DNA of 64,000 nt from Synechococcus sp. ATX 2A4 (GCF_024346375.1 NZ_JAGQCV010000006.1:62001-126000); one strand, 5' to 3'; counted from the stretch's first letter, positions 17,847 through 27,399 are shown. The notes: a model not told the origin generated them from the sequence alone. Program-made: numbers and translations.

Positions 17847-18812
17847 TCATGGATCGAAGCGGGTGATCGTCTTGGTGCCGGTGAGGTTGCGCACCTTCTC
17901 GATATCGCCAGGGTCAAGGGCAAGCCGCACCTCCACCACCCGCGCATCGGCATCGCCGGTGGGGTCGGTGGCCAGCACCTCCCGCTGCTGCACCTGGGGA
18001 CTGATCCGGATCACCCGGGCGCGCAGACTGCCGTCGAAGCCGCCGTTCTCGCTGGTGATGCGGGCGGTCTGGTCGAGGCTCACCCGGCGGATGTCGCTCT
18101 CGTACACCTCCGCCACCACTTCCATGCGATCGCTGGCGCCGATCTGGAGGATGCCTTTGTCGCCGGGTCGCTCGCCCACCTGCGATTCCACGTTCAGCAC
18201 GGTGCCGCTGATCGGAGCTCGCAGCTCACTGTTGACCAGGTCGGTTTCGGTGCGTGCGAGCTGATCTCGGGCTTCGCGCAGGGTGCCCTGCAGCTCCAGC
18301 AGCGTGAGTTCGCGGGTTTCCAGCTCGGAGGCAGCCACGGCGCCGTTGCGGGCCAGCTGGCGGTAGCGGTTCACTTCCCTCTCCACCACGGCGACCCGGC
18401 GGTTCAAGTTGGCGATGCGGCTCTGCTCGAGGCTCCGTTGGGCCAGCAGCGCAGGGCGGTTGTCGAAGCGCGCCAGCAGCTGGCCGGCCGTGACGCGGTC
18501 GCCCTCCTGCACCAGCAGCTCGGAGATGCGGGGGCTGCCGCCCATCTCAGACATCGGCGCGGCCAAATTGCGGATGTCACCGGCCGGCTCGAGCCGGCCG
18601 AGGGCAGTAATGGCATCGACCACGGCCGGCCGGCTGCTGGCGGTGGGCAGCGGCGTGGCCGCCGGCCTGGGACGGAACTGCCAGGCCACTGCGCCAACGC
18701 CCGCCAGCACGAGCGCCGCCACAGCGAAGCGCAGGGCACGGGGGCGCTGGGATGTCAGGGGAGCTCCGGTGGATCGTCGAACAGAAGCTCCTCGATGTAC
18801 CGGTCGGCCCAC
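17847..18812 (-). CDS. devB: Membrane fusion protein, DevB type
   Basis: Periplasmic adaptor of the DevBCA exporter. One membrane anchor ([19 protein letters not shown]) is followed by a lipoyl/barrel part ([14 protein letters not shown]), a coiled coil ([20 protein letters not shown]) and [20 protein letters not shown]. It is HlyD/AcrA-like in order. The start is doubtful: no ATG lies just before the anchor, so the GTG at 18810-18812 is used, giving a 58-base overlap with pcyA. A farther ATG at 18875 would lengthen the overlap to 121 bases. No TolC partner is in the window. Confidence 0.85.
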   Translation of the reverse strand: MGRPVHRGASVRRSTGAPLTSQRPRALRFAVAALVLAGVGAVAWQFRPRPAATPLPTASSRPAVVDAITALGRLEPAGDIRNLAAPMSEMGGSPRISELLVQEGDRVTAGQLLARFDNRPALLAQRSLEQSRIANLNRRVAVVEREVNRYRQLARNGAVAASELETRELTLLELQGTLREARDQLARTETDLVNSELRAPISGTVLNVESQVGERPGDKGILQIGASDRMEVVAEVYESDIRRVSLDQTARITSENGGFDGSLRARVIRISPQVQQREVLATDPTGDADARVVEVRLALDPGDIEKVRNLTGTKTITRFDP

Positions 18813-19498
18813 GCTGGGCTGAAGGCCTTCTCCAGCACCCGGCGCGTCTTGTCGTTTCGTTTCTGTTGCTGGCAATACGACAGCTGACCGTGGTATCTGG
18901 CAACCGTAGCTGGGTCGTCCCAGGATTGAAAGTGTGCGGCGTTGGCCGCGGCCGAGAGCACGGCCAGAAAGCCCAGCACCTCCTCGATGAACCAGCCCTC
19001 CTCTTCGGTGCTTGCCGGGCGCACGAACCGCACATACGGCGAGAAGATCGTGCCCCAGGGCGGCAGCTCCCGGGGTTGGCTGAAGGGATGCACCGGCAGA
19101 GCGGCCAGGGCCGTGGCGATGCCCTCCGGCAGCACACCGCAGGTGGGGGAGAGATCGGCGATCGCGGCGGACACGCCCGCTGGCCCGGCCACGATGTCGG
19201 CGCCGAACACCGGCAGATCGACGCGGGGATCAGGAAAATAGACGCAGTGAAGAATCTGCAGACCGGCCCCGAGCCGGGCGGTTTCCAGGTGCAGCTTGCG
19301 CAGGCCGCGGCACTGACGCAGCTCGTTGTGGATGAACAGCCGTTCGCCATCCAGGCTGCCGCTGATCGCCTCGAGGTCGTCGGCGATCGCCAGCGGCTCC
19401 AGCTCCGGCAGCGCCTGCCAGCTGCTGCGGATCGCTGCGGCCAGGGTGTCGACGAGGGGGTGCACCCCGCCGGTGGCTCGGGTCGTGGCGCTCGCCAA
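18755..19498 (-). CDS. pcyA: Phycocyanobilin:ferredoxin oxidoreductase
   Basis: Four-electron reduction of biliverdin IXalpha to phycocyanobilin, the chromophore of phycobilisomes and phytochromes. Residues equivalent to the Synechocystis active site are present: Glu72 in LHLETARLG, His84 in LQILHCVYF and Asp101 in PVFGADIV, all offset by four. The length of 247 residues is normal. It starts at a TTG 19 bases from the divergent M16 gene. It heads a run with devBCA and overlaps devB, so the exporter may be transcribed with pigment synthesis. Confidence 0.96.
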   Translation of the reverse strand: MASATTRATGGVHPLVDTLAAAIRSSWQALPELEPLAIADDLEAISGSLDGERLFIHNELRQCRGLRKLHLETARLGAGLQILHCVYFPDPRVDLPVFGADIVAGPAGVSAAIADLSPTCGVLPEGIATALAALPVHPFSQPRELPPWGTIFSPYVRFVRPASTEEEGWFIEEVLGFLAVLSAAANAAHFQSWDDPATVARYHGQLSYCQQQKRNDKTRRVLEKAFSPAWADRYIEELLFDDPPELP

Positions 19499-19517
19499 TG
19501 CAGCCTCAGCCAGCAGA

Positions 19518-20879
19518 ATGCTGATCTTCCCACGGCCAGGATCTGAACCGTTGAGCTTTCTGCCTGCCCTGCATGAGGCCCTGCCGACGCCCCATGCCTT
19601 CCAACTCCAGAACGGCGTTCAGGTGGTGAGTGTGCGGCAGGAGCAGGCGCCGGTGGTCTGCCTGGATTTCTGGTGCCGCGCCGGCAGTGCCAGCGAGCTG
19701 GCGGCCGAATCGGGTCTGGCCCACTTCCTTGAGCACATGGTGTTCAAGGGCAGCGAGAGCCTGGCGGCTGGAGCCTTCGACCAGCGCATCGAGGCGCTTG
19801 GTGGCAGCAGCAATGCCGCCACCGGCTTCGATGACGTCCACTACCACGTGCTGATTCCACCGGCGGCGGCGGCGGAAGCCCTCGACCTGCTGCTGGATCT
19901 GGTGCTGCACCCGCGCCTGGAGGCCTCTGATTTCGACATGGAGCGCCAGGTGGTGCTCGAAGAACTCGCCCAGAGCGAAGACCAGCCGGAGGACGTGGCC
20001 TTCCAGCGGCTGTTGGCGCTGGCCTGTCCTGACCATGTCTACGGCCGGGCGATCCTCGGTGAGCGCAGGGCCCTTATCCGCCACAACCCCGAGGGCATGG
20101 CCGCCTTCCACCGGCGCGGCTACCGGCCCACTGCCTGCAGCCTGGCGGTGGCCGGTGCCCTCGATGGCCTGGATCTCGAGGCCATGGTGGCGGGCAGCGC
20201 CCTGGCTGACCTCTCTGACGTCTCCGAGGGCGCCGGAACCGGCGCGGCAGGCGAGGCCGCCACTCCATCCACTGCGCCCTCGGTTGCTCCTGCCCAGACC
20301 CAGACCCAGACCCTGACGCTGCAGCCCGGCCGCCATACCCTGCGGCTGCCCCGCCTGGAGGCGGCCCGTCTGCTGATGGTGTGGCAACTGCCCGCTGCTG
20401 CCGATCTGGAGGCCACCGCCGGCGCCGACCTGTTCACCACCCTGCTGGCGGAGGGCCGCCGCAGCCGGTTGGTGCAGCGGTTGCGGGAGGATCTGCGCAT
20501 GGTGGAAAGCGTCGACCTCGACCTCAACGTGCTGGAGGCCGGCAGCCTGGCCCTGCTTGAAGCCGTCTGTGACCCTGATCAGGCGGAGGCTGTGGAGGCG
20601 GAAATAGGCAAGGTCTGGCAGGAGCTCAGCGCCACACCCCCCAGCAGCAGCGAATGCGAGCGGGCCCAGCGGCTGGTGGCCAACGGCTATCGCTTCGGCC
20701 TGGAGGCGGCCTCGCCGGTGGCGGGGCTGATCGGCAACCAGAGCCTCTGGGGGCGGCTGGAGCCGCTGCAGGAGCCGCTCGAACGGCTGCGTCTCTGGAC
20801 GCCGCAGCGGCTGCACGACGAGATCCTGCCCCTGTTTGCCCCGGAGCGCGCCTGCCGTGTGCTGGCCTTGCCCGCATGA
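19518..20879 (+). CDS. M16B zinc peptidase, catalytic partner
   Basis: Pitrilysin-family peptidase. The inverted zinc motif HFLEH (His69, Glu72, His73) is intact, with the downstream [16 protein letters not shown] supplying the third ligand, and [11 protein letters not shown] follows the family pattern. At 453 residues it is an M16B single-half enzyme that would pair with the next gene product. A Thr/Gln-rich insert (TQTQTLTLQ) separates its halves. The ATG at 19518 is used; a TTG at 19551 also fits. The probable role is degradation of transit-like or misfolded peptides; the substrate is unknown. Confidence 0.9.
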   Translation: MLIFPRPGSEPLSFLPALHEALPTPHAFQLQNGVQVVSVRQEQAPVVCLDFWCRAGSASELAAESGLAHFLEHMVFKGSESLAAGAFDQRIEALGGSSNAATGFDDVHYHVLIPPAAAAEALDLLLDLVLHPRLEASDFDMERQVVLEELAQSEDQPEDVAFQRLLALACPDHVYGRAILGERRALIRHNPEGMAAFHRRGYRPTACSLAVAGALDGLDLEAMVAGSALADLSDVSEGAGTGAAGEAATPSTAPSVAPAQTQTQTLTLQPGRHTLRLPRLEAARLLMVWQLPAAADLEATAGADLFTTLLAEGRRSRLVQRLREDLRMVESVDLDLNVLEAGSLALLEAVCDPDQAEAVEAEIGKVWQELSATPPSSSECERAQRLVANGYRFGLEAASPVAGLIGNQSLWGRLEPLQEPLERLRLWTPQRLHDEILPLFAPERACRVLALPA

Positions 20880-22219
20880 GCACGCCCCCCATCCCCCCCC
20901 TGCCGGCGCCTGAAACCTTCACCCTCAGCAGTGGCTGTCCGGTCTGGGTGAGCCGGCGCCCGGGCCCGGCGATTCTGTCGGTGCGGCTGTGGATCAGGGG
21001 CGGCAGCGCCGCCGACCCGCCCGGTGAGCGGGGTCGCGCCCAGCTGCTGGCCGGCCTGCTCACCCGCGGCTGTGGTCAGCTCAGTGGCGAGGCGATTGCC
21101 GATCTGGTGGAGGGTCTCGGCGATGAACTGCGCTGCGAAGCCAGCGAAGACGCCCTGGTGATCAGCCTGAAGTGCGCCACGGCCGATGCCGCCGCCGTGC
21201 TTCCGCTGCTGCACACCATGGTGCGCCGCCCCTGGCTGGCGCCGGATCAGCTCAGCCTTGAACGGCAGCTCAACCTGCAGACCCTCGCCCGGCAGCGGGA
21301 AGATCCGTTCCAGCAGGCCCACGATCTGTTGCGCCGCCAGCTCTATGGCGAGGGCGGCTACGGCCACGACCCCCTGGGGGTGGACGACGAGCTCGCTGCC
21401 GTGGAGCGGCCCCGGCTGGTGCAGGCCGCCACCGGGCTCGGTGCGCAGGGGGCCGTGCTGGTGATGGCGGGCCAACCGCCCGAGGCGGTGCGGGATCTGC
21501 TGGAAGTGGCAGACGAGGGCGAGGAACCCGCCCCCTGGACCACCTTTGCGCCAGCTTCCGGCGCCGGCCCCGCCGGCTGCGGCGGGCCTGAGCTGGTGAC
21601 GGTGGAGCAGGACACAGAGCAAATGGTGCTGATGCTGGGGGCCGCCACGGTGCCCCTGGCCGATCCCCGCTCCCTGGCCCTGCGCCTGCTGCAGTGCCAT
21701 CTCGGTGTGGGCATGTCGAGCCGCCTGTTCGTGGCGCTGCGCGAGGAGCACGGCCTCGCCTACGACGTGGGCGTGCACCTGCCGGCCCGCCGCGGGGCGG
21801 CCCCGTTCGTGTGCCACCTCTCCAGTTCCGCCGAGCGGGCGGCGGTGGCCACCACCGAGCTGCTGAACGAATGGCAGCGGCTGCTCGATCAACCGCTCAC
21901 CGCCGAGGAGTGGCAGCTCGCCCTGGCCAAGTTCCGGGGGTCCGCCGCCGTGGGCCGCCAGACCGGCGGCCAGGTGGCCGATCGCCAGGCGCTGGTGCTC
22001 GGCCATGGCCTGCCCTGGACCTACGCCGATGAGGCCCTGATCCGCGCCGAAGCACTCAGTCCCGAGGCGCTGCAGCAGGTGGCACGCAGCTTGCTGGCGG
22101 CCCCCAGCCTCAGCCTGTGCGGTCCGGCCGCCGCTCTTTCCCTGGCAGAACGGGCCTGGGCCGCTCACCCATTGGGGCGTTCGGCAGGGGGGTCCGCCGC
22201 AACGGCGGCGCAGAGCTGA
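20876..22219 (+). CDS. M16B peptidase-like protein, non-catalytic partner
   Basis: 447 residues, starting [20 protein letters not shown] in an ATGA overlap with the catalytic partner. The fold is the same, but at the zinc-motif position the sequence is RAQLLAGLLTRG, with no HxxEH. The C-terminal half keeps MSSRLFVALREEHGLAYDVG, the Arg/Tyr substrate-binding region typical of the inactive subunit in M16B heterodimers. It is therefore probably the second half of a dimeric protease. Its last 55 bases overlap sipA on the other strand. Confidence 0.88.
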   Translation: MSTPPIPPLPAPETFTLSSGCPVWVSRRPGPAILSVRLWIRGGSAADPPGERGRAQLLAGLLTRGCGQLSGEAIADLVEGLGDELRCEASEDALVISLKCATADAAAVLPLLHTMVRRPWLAPDQLSLERQLNLQTLARQREDPFQQAHDLLRRQLYGEGGYGHDPLGVDDELAAVERPRLVQAATGLGAQGAVLVMAGQPPEAVRDLLEVADEGEEPAPWTTFAPASGAGPAGCGGPELVTVEQDTEQMVLMLGAATVPLADPRSLALRLLQCHLGVGMSSRLFVALREEHGLAYDVGVHLPARRGAAPFVCHLSSSAERAAVATTELLNEWQRLLDQPLTAEEWQLALAKFRGSAAVGRQTGGQVADRQALVLGHGLPWTYADEALIRAEALSPEALQQVARSLLAAPSLSLCGPAAALSLAERAWAAHPLGRSAGGSAATAAQS

Positions 22220-22428
22220 ACAGCGTCCAGCAGGAAAGTGCCACGCCGAAATCGCACCGCCAGCTGTCCCAGGGGCTTGAGGCTCACCACCTGACCCACC
22301 TCCCCGTTGTCCACCAGATCGGGCGGCCGCAGCATCGGCATGGGATCGGCGGTCTTGAGATAGGCCGGCCGTTCCGCCAGTTGCACCCGGGTACCAATGG
22401 CGAAGGCGGGGGATTGCGGCTCGTCCAT
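22165..22428 (-). CDS. sipA: SipA-like regulator (DUF3148)
   Basis: 87 residues with the conserved core RVQLAERPAYLKTADPMPML and RPPDLVDNGEVGQVV, then VRFRRGTFLLDAVQL, a small SH3-like barrel. In Synechococcus elongatus SipA binds the NblS sensor kinase and affects its activity toward stress responses. The start is the ATG at 22426-22428, since the sequence before it has no similarity to the family. It converges on, and overlaps by 55 bases, the M16 gene, and is divergent from bioY. Confidence 0.85.
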   Translation of the reverse strand: MDEPQSPAFAIGTRVQLAERPAYLKTADPMPMLRPPDLVDNGEVGQVVSLKPLGQLAVRFRRGTFLLDAVQLCAAVAADPPAERPNG

Positions 22429-22489
22429 CGGCAAGGCTGTGCAGCTGACCCCCACTACAGCAGGATGGAGCCAACCAGACCTCCCTTGC

Positions 22490-23065
22490 TTGCGGGCCTT
22501 AGCCAACTGCAGCGGCGCCATCGTCGGACTTCTGCTGATCGTCAGCGGCGGCCTGATCCGTGTCGCTGTGGCCCTGCCCTTCGTGGATGGGGGGTATGCC
22601 CTGCGCGAACTGCCGGTCACCGCGCAGGTGCCGGCCCTGCTGCTCACGGCCCTGGTGTGCGGCCCACGGCCGGCGCTGCTGGCGGCAGTGGCCTACCTGA
22701 GCCTTGGCCTGCTGGTGTTGCCGGTGTTCCACACCGGTGGCGGCATGGCCTACCTGCTCGATCCGGGCTTCGGCTTTCTGGCCGGTTTCATTCCGGCCGC
22801 CTGGTTGAGCGGCCGCCTGGCCAGTCAGCCCGGCATGGGGGAACTGCTGCGCCTGATGGGGGCAGCGCTGTTCGGCCTGGGGGTGATCCAGCTGTGTGGC
22901 CTCGCCTATCTGCTGCTCGGTGGCCTGGTGGGCCGCTGGGGTGGGGGGCTGGGCGATCTGCTGCTCGCCTACAGCCTTGGCCCGCTGCTCCCCCAGCTGA
23001 TGCTCTGCTGCGCCGTAGCGGTGCTGGCCGTGCCGCTGCGCCGGCTGCTGCTGGTCAGCTCGTGA
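22490..23065 (+). CDS. bioY: Biotin transporter BioY
   Basis: Substrate-binding S component of an ECF-type biotin importer, in the inner membrane. Five to six hydrophobic segments and the signature GGGMAYLLDPGFGFLAGF are clear. A TTG start at 22490 gives MRALANCSGAIVGLLLIVSG, which resembles BioY N-termini, and a 191-residue protein of normal size. An ATG further upstream at 22397 would add an unrelated leader that runs into sipA. No ECF ATPase pair is near; solitary BioY proteins are known. Confidence 0.85.
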   Translation: MRALANCSGAIVGLLLIVSGGLIRVAVALPFVDGGYALRELPVTAQVPALLLTALVCGPRPALLAAVAYLSLGLLVLPVFHTGGGMAYLLDPGFGFLAGFIPAAWLSGRLASQPGMGELLRLMGAALFGLGVIQLCGLAYLLLGGLVGRWGGGLGDLLLAYSLGPLLPQLMLCCAVAVLAVPLRRLLLVSS

Positions 23066-23078
23066 ACGGAGTGCCGTC

Positions 23079-23555
23079 ATGAGCCTCGCCGGCCATCGCC
23101 GCCGCGCCGCCTGGATCACTGCCCTGGTGGTGCTGGTGCTCGATCAGGCCAGCAAGGCCTGGGCCCTGTCTGCCCTCTCCGGCACGTCGAGCAGCCCCTT
23201 GCTGCCCGGCCTGCTGCAGCTGCGCCTGGTGTTCAACACTGGCGCCGCCTTCAGCCTCTTCACCGGCTCCACCAAGGCGCTGGCGCTCATCAGCCTGCTG
23301 GTGGCGATTGGCCTGGGGGTATGGATCCAGCGCCAGAGCAGCCTGCGCCGTTGGCAGTGGCTGGGGGTGGGGGCCCTGCTGGGTGGTGCACTCGGCAACG
23401 GCCTCGATCGCTGGCGGCTCGGCTGGGTGGTGGATTTTCTCGAACTGGTGCCGGTGCGCTTCCCGGTGTTCAACCTGGCGGATGTGGCGATCAACGTGGC
23501 CGTGATCTGCCTGGCCCTCGACCTGCTGGAGGAGAGCCGTGGTCGCGGGACTTGA
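23079..23555 (+). CDS. lspA: Lipoprotein signal peptidase (signal peptidase II)
   Basis: Aspartic membrane protease that cleaves lipoprotein signal peptides. LVLDQASKAW, FNTGAAFSLF, GALGNGLDRWRLGWVVDFLE and FNLADVAIN are all family blocks; the catalytic pair is Asp119 (VVDF) and Asp135 (NLAD). Four membrane segments and 158 residues are normal. It follows bioY by 13 bases and overlaps the next gene by 17, so bioY-lspA-PBP-GTPase is probably one operon. Confidence 0.95.
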   Translation: MSLAGHRRRAAWITALVVLVLDQASKAWALSALSGTSSSPLLPGLLQLRLVFNTGAAFSLFTGSTKALALISLLVAIGLGVWIQRQSSLRRWQWLGVGALLGGALGNGLDRWRLGWVVDFLELVPVRFPVFNLADVAINVAVICLALDLLEESRGRGT

Positions 23556-25722
23556 GCGCCTGAAGCTGCGCCTGGCGCAGCCGCCCGAAGCGGGAGGCGC
23601 GGCGCTGGAGGTGTTCCTCCCCGGCCAGCCCTCGCGCCGGCTGGCGCTCTATGGCGGCCTCTATCGCATCGGCCGCGACAACCGCCTGGAGGTCGGCATT
23701 GACCATCCGGCGGTGAGCAAGCAGCACGCGCTGCTGGAGCAGGTGGGTGGCGACTGGCTGATCCGCGACGACAACTCCACCAACGGCCTCTATTGGCGCG
23801 GCAGCCGCATCACGGCGCTGCTGCTGCGGGACGGCGACGTGGTGCGGCTCGGGCCGCCTTCGGAGCCTGGGTTGCCGGAACTGGTGTTCCAGCGGCGGCC
23901 CCTGCCCAAGCTGCTGCGCCTGGCCCGGGCCGGCACCGTGGCCTTGGCGGGGGCTGCCGGGGCGGGCCTGCTGCTGCTGGGCTTGTCGGCGCTGCAGTTG
24001 CCGCTGCGCGGCAGCCTGGCGCCGGTGCGGGGTCCCCTGGCCCTCTACGACCGTGCCAACCGGCCCCTGCAATCGGCCGATTCGCGCGAACACCGCGAGA
24101 ACAAGACCCTCTCCGATTTCCCGCAGGTGTTGCGGGACGCGCTGCTGGCCAGCGAAGACAGCCGCTTCTGGTGGCATCCGGGGGTCGATCCGATCGGCAC
24201 CGGCCGCGCCCTGGTCACCAACCTGCTGGGCGGGCGCGTGCTGGAGGGGGGCAGCACCCTCACCCAGCAGCTGGCCCGCAGCCTCTACCCCGACCAGGTG
24301 GGGCAGGGAGAAACCCTGGCCCGCAAATGGCGGGAACTGTTGGTAGCACTGCAGCTGGAGGCGAGATTCAGCAAGAGCGAGCTGTTGCTCAGCTACCTGA
24401 ACCGGGTGTATCTGGGCGTGGGCTGGGGCTTCGAAGATGCCGCCCGCAGCTACTTCGGCAAACCCACCGCCAAGCTCGATCTGGAGGAAGCGGCCCTGTT
24501 GGTGGGCCTGCTCCCTTCTCCGAACGGCCACGATCCCTGCTCCAATCCCCAGGCGGCGCTGGACGCGCGCAATGCCGTGCTCGCCAAGATGGCCGACACC
24601 GGCAAGATCAGCGCCGATCAGGCCCGCCAGGCCCGGCGCCGGCCAATTCAGCTGGGTGCGCAGGCCTGCCGCGGCGGTCCGGGACGCCCCGCGCCCTTCT
24701 ACACCGATCAGGTGCGCGCTGATCTGGAAACCCTGGTGGGTGCGGACGTGGCGGTGGAGGGAAACTTCCTGGTGGAAACCCACTTCGATCCGGCGCTGCA
24801 GCAGGTGGTGGAGCGTCAGCTGCGGCGGGCGCTGGCCCGCGGCGGCGCCTCGGAAGGGGCGGTGGTGGTGCTCGACAGCCGCAGCGGCGGGATGCTGGCG
24901 ATCGCCGGTGGTCGCGACTACCGCCGCAGCCAGTTCAACCGGGCCAGCATGGCCCTGCGTCAACCCGGCAGCACGTTCAAGCTGTTCACCTTCGTGGCGG
25001 CGCTTGAGCGTGGCGCCAAGCCCGGCGATGGCATCGACTGCGGCCCGCTCACCTGGGCGGGGCAGTCGTTCGCCAGCACCTGCCGGGGCGCGATCAGCCA
25101 GCGGCAGGCCTTTGCGATGAGCAGCAACACCGCCGCGCTGCGGCTGGCCCGCCGCGTCGGGCTGGAGGCCGTCGAGCAGACGGCCCGCGACCTCGGCATC
25201 AGCTCGCCGCTGCACGCCGTTCCCGGCTTGGCCCTGGGCCAGAGCGAGGTGATTCTGACCGAACTCACCGCCGCCTATGCCGCCGTCGTCAACGACGGGG
25301 TGTGGCATGCCCCCAGCACCATCCGCCGCCTCACCGATGCCGAAACCTGCGCCGGCCTCGACAGCACGCGCTGCCGCGAGCAGCGGGCCCGGACCGCCCG
25401 CAGCGTGAGCCCGGGCCGGCAGGTGGTGAAGCCGCAGACGGCCAAGGCCATGCAGGGGATGCTGCGGGCGGTGGTGCGCTCCGGCACCGGCAGCGCCGCC
25501 TACCTGGGCGGCAACGAGGGAGGCAAGACCGGCACCACCAATGAGGCGCGTGATCTCGTGTTCGTGGGTTTTGACCCACGCCGGCACTGGGTGATGGGCA
25601 TCTGGCTCGGCAACGACGACAACCGCCCCACCGGCGGCTCCAGCGCCCAGGCCGCAGCGCTCTGGGGCGACATCATGCGCGGGGCGCCCAGCGGCACACC
25701 AGCAGCCGTCGCCAGGCGCTGA
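23539..25722 (+). CDS. Class A penicillin-binding protein with an N-terminal FHA domain
   Basis: Bifunctional peptidoglycan glycosyltransferase and transpeptidase. Residues 36-110 form an FHA domain (YRIGRDNRLEVG, SKQH at 60-63, NSTNG at 79-83), a phosphothreonine reader on the cytoplasmic side. One membrane segment follows near 132-153. The GT51 domain has catalytic Glu206 in SEDSRFWWHPG and GGSTLTQQLARSL. The transpeptidase has STFK (478-481), SSN (528-530) and KTGT (663-666). The start is GTG, overlapping lspA. Fusion of FHA to a PBP suggests control of wall synthesis by a Ser/Thr kinase; this is inference. Confidence 0.93.
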   Translation: MVAGLERLKLRLAQPPEAGGAALEVFLPGQPSRRLALYGGLYRIGRDNRLEVGIDHPAVSKQHALLEQVGGDWLIRDDNSTNGLYWRGSRITALLLRDGDVVRLGPPSEPGLPELVFQRRPLPKLLRLARAGTVALAGAAGAGLLLLGLSALQLPLRGSLAPVRGPLALYDRANRPLQSADSREHRENKTLSDFPQVLRDALLASEDSRFWWHPGVDPIGTGRALVTNLLGGRVLEGGSTLTQQLARSLYPDQVGQGETLARKWRELLVALQLEARFSKSELLLSYLNRVYLGVGWGFEDAARSYFGKPTAKLDLEEAALLVGLLPSPNGHDPCSNPQAALDARNAVLAKMADTGKISADQARQARRRPIQLGAQACRGGPGRPAPFYTDQVRADLETLVGADVAVEGNFLVETHFDPALQQVVERQLRRALARGGASEGAVVVLDSRSGGMLAIAGGRDYRRSQFNRASMALRQPGSTFKLFTFVAALERGAKPGDGIDCGPLTWAGQSFASTCRGAISQRQAFAMSSNTAALRLARRVGLEAVEQTARDLGISSPLHAVPGLALGQSEVILTELTAAYAAVVNDGVWHAPSTIRRLTDAETCAGLDSTRCREQRARTARSVSPGRQVVKPQTAKAMQGMLRAVVRSGTGSAAYLGGNEGGKTGTTNEARDLVFVGFDPRRHWVMGIWLGNDDNRPTGGSSAQAAALWGDIMRGAPSGTPAAVARR

Positions 25723-27311
25723 TGCCCCGCTTCCGCCTCTGGATCTGGGTGGCGGTGGCGCTGGCCGCTGTCGTGGCGGCCTCCGTGTTGATCCAGGCCG
25801 TCAACAACCTGCTGTGGCAACTCAGCTATCTGCTGCCCGCCTGGCTGGTGGGCCCGGTCACCCTGCTGCTGATCGGTGGCGGTGTGCTGCTGGGGGCCCG
25901 CTTCGCCGGCCCCTGGTTGCTGGCCTGGCGCCGCCGCCCGCCGCCTGCAGCGCCGCCGCCGCCGGCCGTGGCGCCCGGCAACCGTCAGGAGGCGGCTGAG
26001 CGGCAACTGCAGGCGATTGATCAGGTGCTTGAACGGGTTCGGGACGACGTGGCGCGGGCGGCGTTGCGGCAGGAGCGGGAACGGGTGGAGGCGGAGCTGG
26101 CCCGTGGCGATCTTGAGCTGGTGGTGTTCGGCACCGGCTCCACCGGCAAGACCTCCCTGATCCGCGCCCTGCTCGATGAAGTGGTGGGGGAGGTGGGAGC
26201 TGCCATGGGCTCCACCGGCGATTGCCGCGTCTACCGCCTGCGCCTGAAGGGCCTGCGCCGTGGCCTGCGGCTGGTGGACACCCCCGGCATTCTGGAAGCG
26301 GGCAGTGACGGCCGCCAACGGGAGATCAGGGCGCGGGAGCGGGCCGCCCGCGCCGATCTGCTGTTGTTCGTGGTCGACGGCGACCTGCGCGCCGCTGAAC
26401 TGGAGGTGTTTGAGGCGCTCGCCAGCCTCGGCAAGCGCCTGCTGCTGGTGCTCAACAAATGCGATCTGCGCGGCCAGGAGGAGGAGCGCCGCCTGCTGGA
26501 GCTGCTGCGCCGCCGCTGCTCCGGCCGCCTTGCTGACGACGACGTGCTGGCCGCCAGTGCGGCCCCCCAGTCGGTGCCGCTGCCCGGTGGCCGTCCGCAC
26601 CAGCCGCTTCCTGAGATCGATGCCCTGCTGCGCCGGATCGCCACCGTGCTGCATCAGGACGGCGAGGAGCTGCTGGCGGACAACATCCTGTTGCAGAGCC
26701 GCCGGCTGAGTGAGGCCAGCCGTGCCCTGCTCAGCGCCCAGCGCCGCAGCGACGGCGAGCGCATCGTGGATCGCTACATGTGGATCGGCGCTGGCGTGCT
26801 GGTGGTGACTCCCCTGCCTGTGGTGGATCTGCTCGGCACAGCGGCGGTGAACGCCCAGATGGTGGTGGAGCTCGGCAAGGTCTATGGGGTCACCCTCACG
26901 CGCGAGGCCGGCCAGGATCTGGCGCTTTCGGTGGGACGCACGCTGGCGGGGCTTGGCGTGATCAAGGGCGGGCTGGCCCTGATCGGCTCCGCCCTCACCC
27001 TCAACCTGCCGGCTCTGGTCGTCAGCAAGGCGGTGCAGGGGGTGAGTGCGGCCTGGTTCACCCGCATCGCCGGCCAGAGCTTCCTCACCTACTTCGAGCA
27101 GGGGCAGGACTGGGGCGATGGGGGCATGCAGGAGGTGGTGCGTCGCCTCTACGACCTCAACCGTCGTGAAGGGGCCCTCAAGGACTTCCTGCAGGCGGCC
27201 TTCAACCGGGTGGTGGAGCCGTTGCAGCGGCGGAAGGACCCGCAGCTGCCGCCACGCCCAGGGCCTCGGGGGGAGGGGGAAGCAGGGGGCCGCGGGCGTC
27301 GAGCACCGTGA
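25722..27311 (+). CDS. Membrane-associated GTPase with DUF697-like C-terminus
   Basis: Two membrane segments lie in the first 65 residues (WVAVALAAVVAASVLI and VTLLLIGGGVLL), then a helical linker, then an Era/YcjF-type GTPase: G1 GTGSTGKTS (137-145), G3 VDTPG, G4 LNKCD. The last 200 residues are hydrophobic and match the DUF697 pattern (TPLPVVDLLGTAAVNAQMVV). The tail is Pro/Gly/Arg-rich and its end overlaps a small gene on the other strand by 110 bases. The start overlaps the PBP stop by one base. Its function is unknown; a membrane or envelope role is likely from context. Confidence 0.85.
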   Translation: MPRFRLWIWVAVALAAVVAASVLIQAVNNLLWQLSYLLPAWLVGPVTLLLIGGGVLLGARFAGPWLLAWRRRPPPAAPPPPAVAPGNRQEAAERQLQAIDQVLERVRDDVARAALRQERERVEAELARGDLELVVFGTGSTGKTSLIRALLDEVVGEVGAAMGSTGDCRVYRLRLKGLRRGLRLVDTPGILEAGSDGRQREIRARERAARADLLLFVVDGDLRAAELEVFEALASLGKRLLLVLNKCDLRGQEEERRLLELLRRRCSGRLADDDVLAASAAPQSVPLPGGRPHQPLPEIDALLRRIATVLHQDGEELLADNILLQSRRLSEASRALLSAQRRSDGERIVDRYMWIGAGVLVVTPLPVVDLLGTAAVNAQMVVELGKVYGVTLTREAGQDLALSVGRTLAGLGVIKGGLALIGSALTLNLPALVVSKAVQGVSAAWFTRIAGQSFLTYFEQGQDWGDGGMQEVVRRLYDLNRREGALKDFLQAAFNRVVEPLQRRKDPQLPPRPGPRGEGEAGGRGRRAP

Positions 27312-27399
27312 TCAGGCCGAGGTAGAGCACCCCGATCAGGATCGAGATCGCCCCGGTGAGAATGGCCACCCAGCGGCCGCGCTGGTCGGAATCAGCCAT
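27202..27399 (-). CDS. Small single-span membrane protein
   Basis: 65 residues: MADSDQRGRWVAILTGAISI begins a membrane helix that runs through LIGVLYLGLITVLDARGP, followed by a Pro/Ala tail. The hydrophobic part looks like conserved short proteins seen in marine Synechococcus, but I cannot name the family. It lies just after the PLP decarboxylase (8-base overlap), so it may be cotranscribed with it. More than half of the gene overlaps the end of the GTPase on the other strand, and that part encodes the low-complexity tails of both proteins. Confidence 0.7.
   Translation of the reverse strand: MADSDQRGRWVAILTGAISILIGVLYLGLITVLDARGPLLPPPPEALGVAAAAGPSAAATAPPPG

Noticed and set aside
23491-25587. 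Open frame of 698 codons opposite the penicillin-binding protein
   Set aside because: His/Gln/Ala-rich composition typical of antisense frames in this genome; the PBP motifs are on the plus strand.
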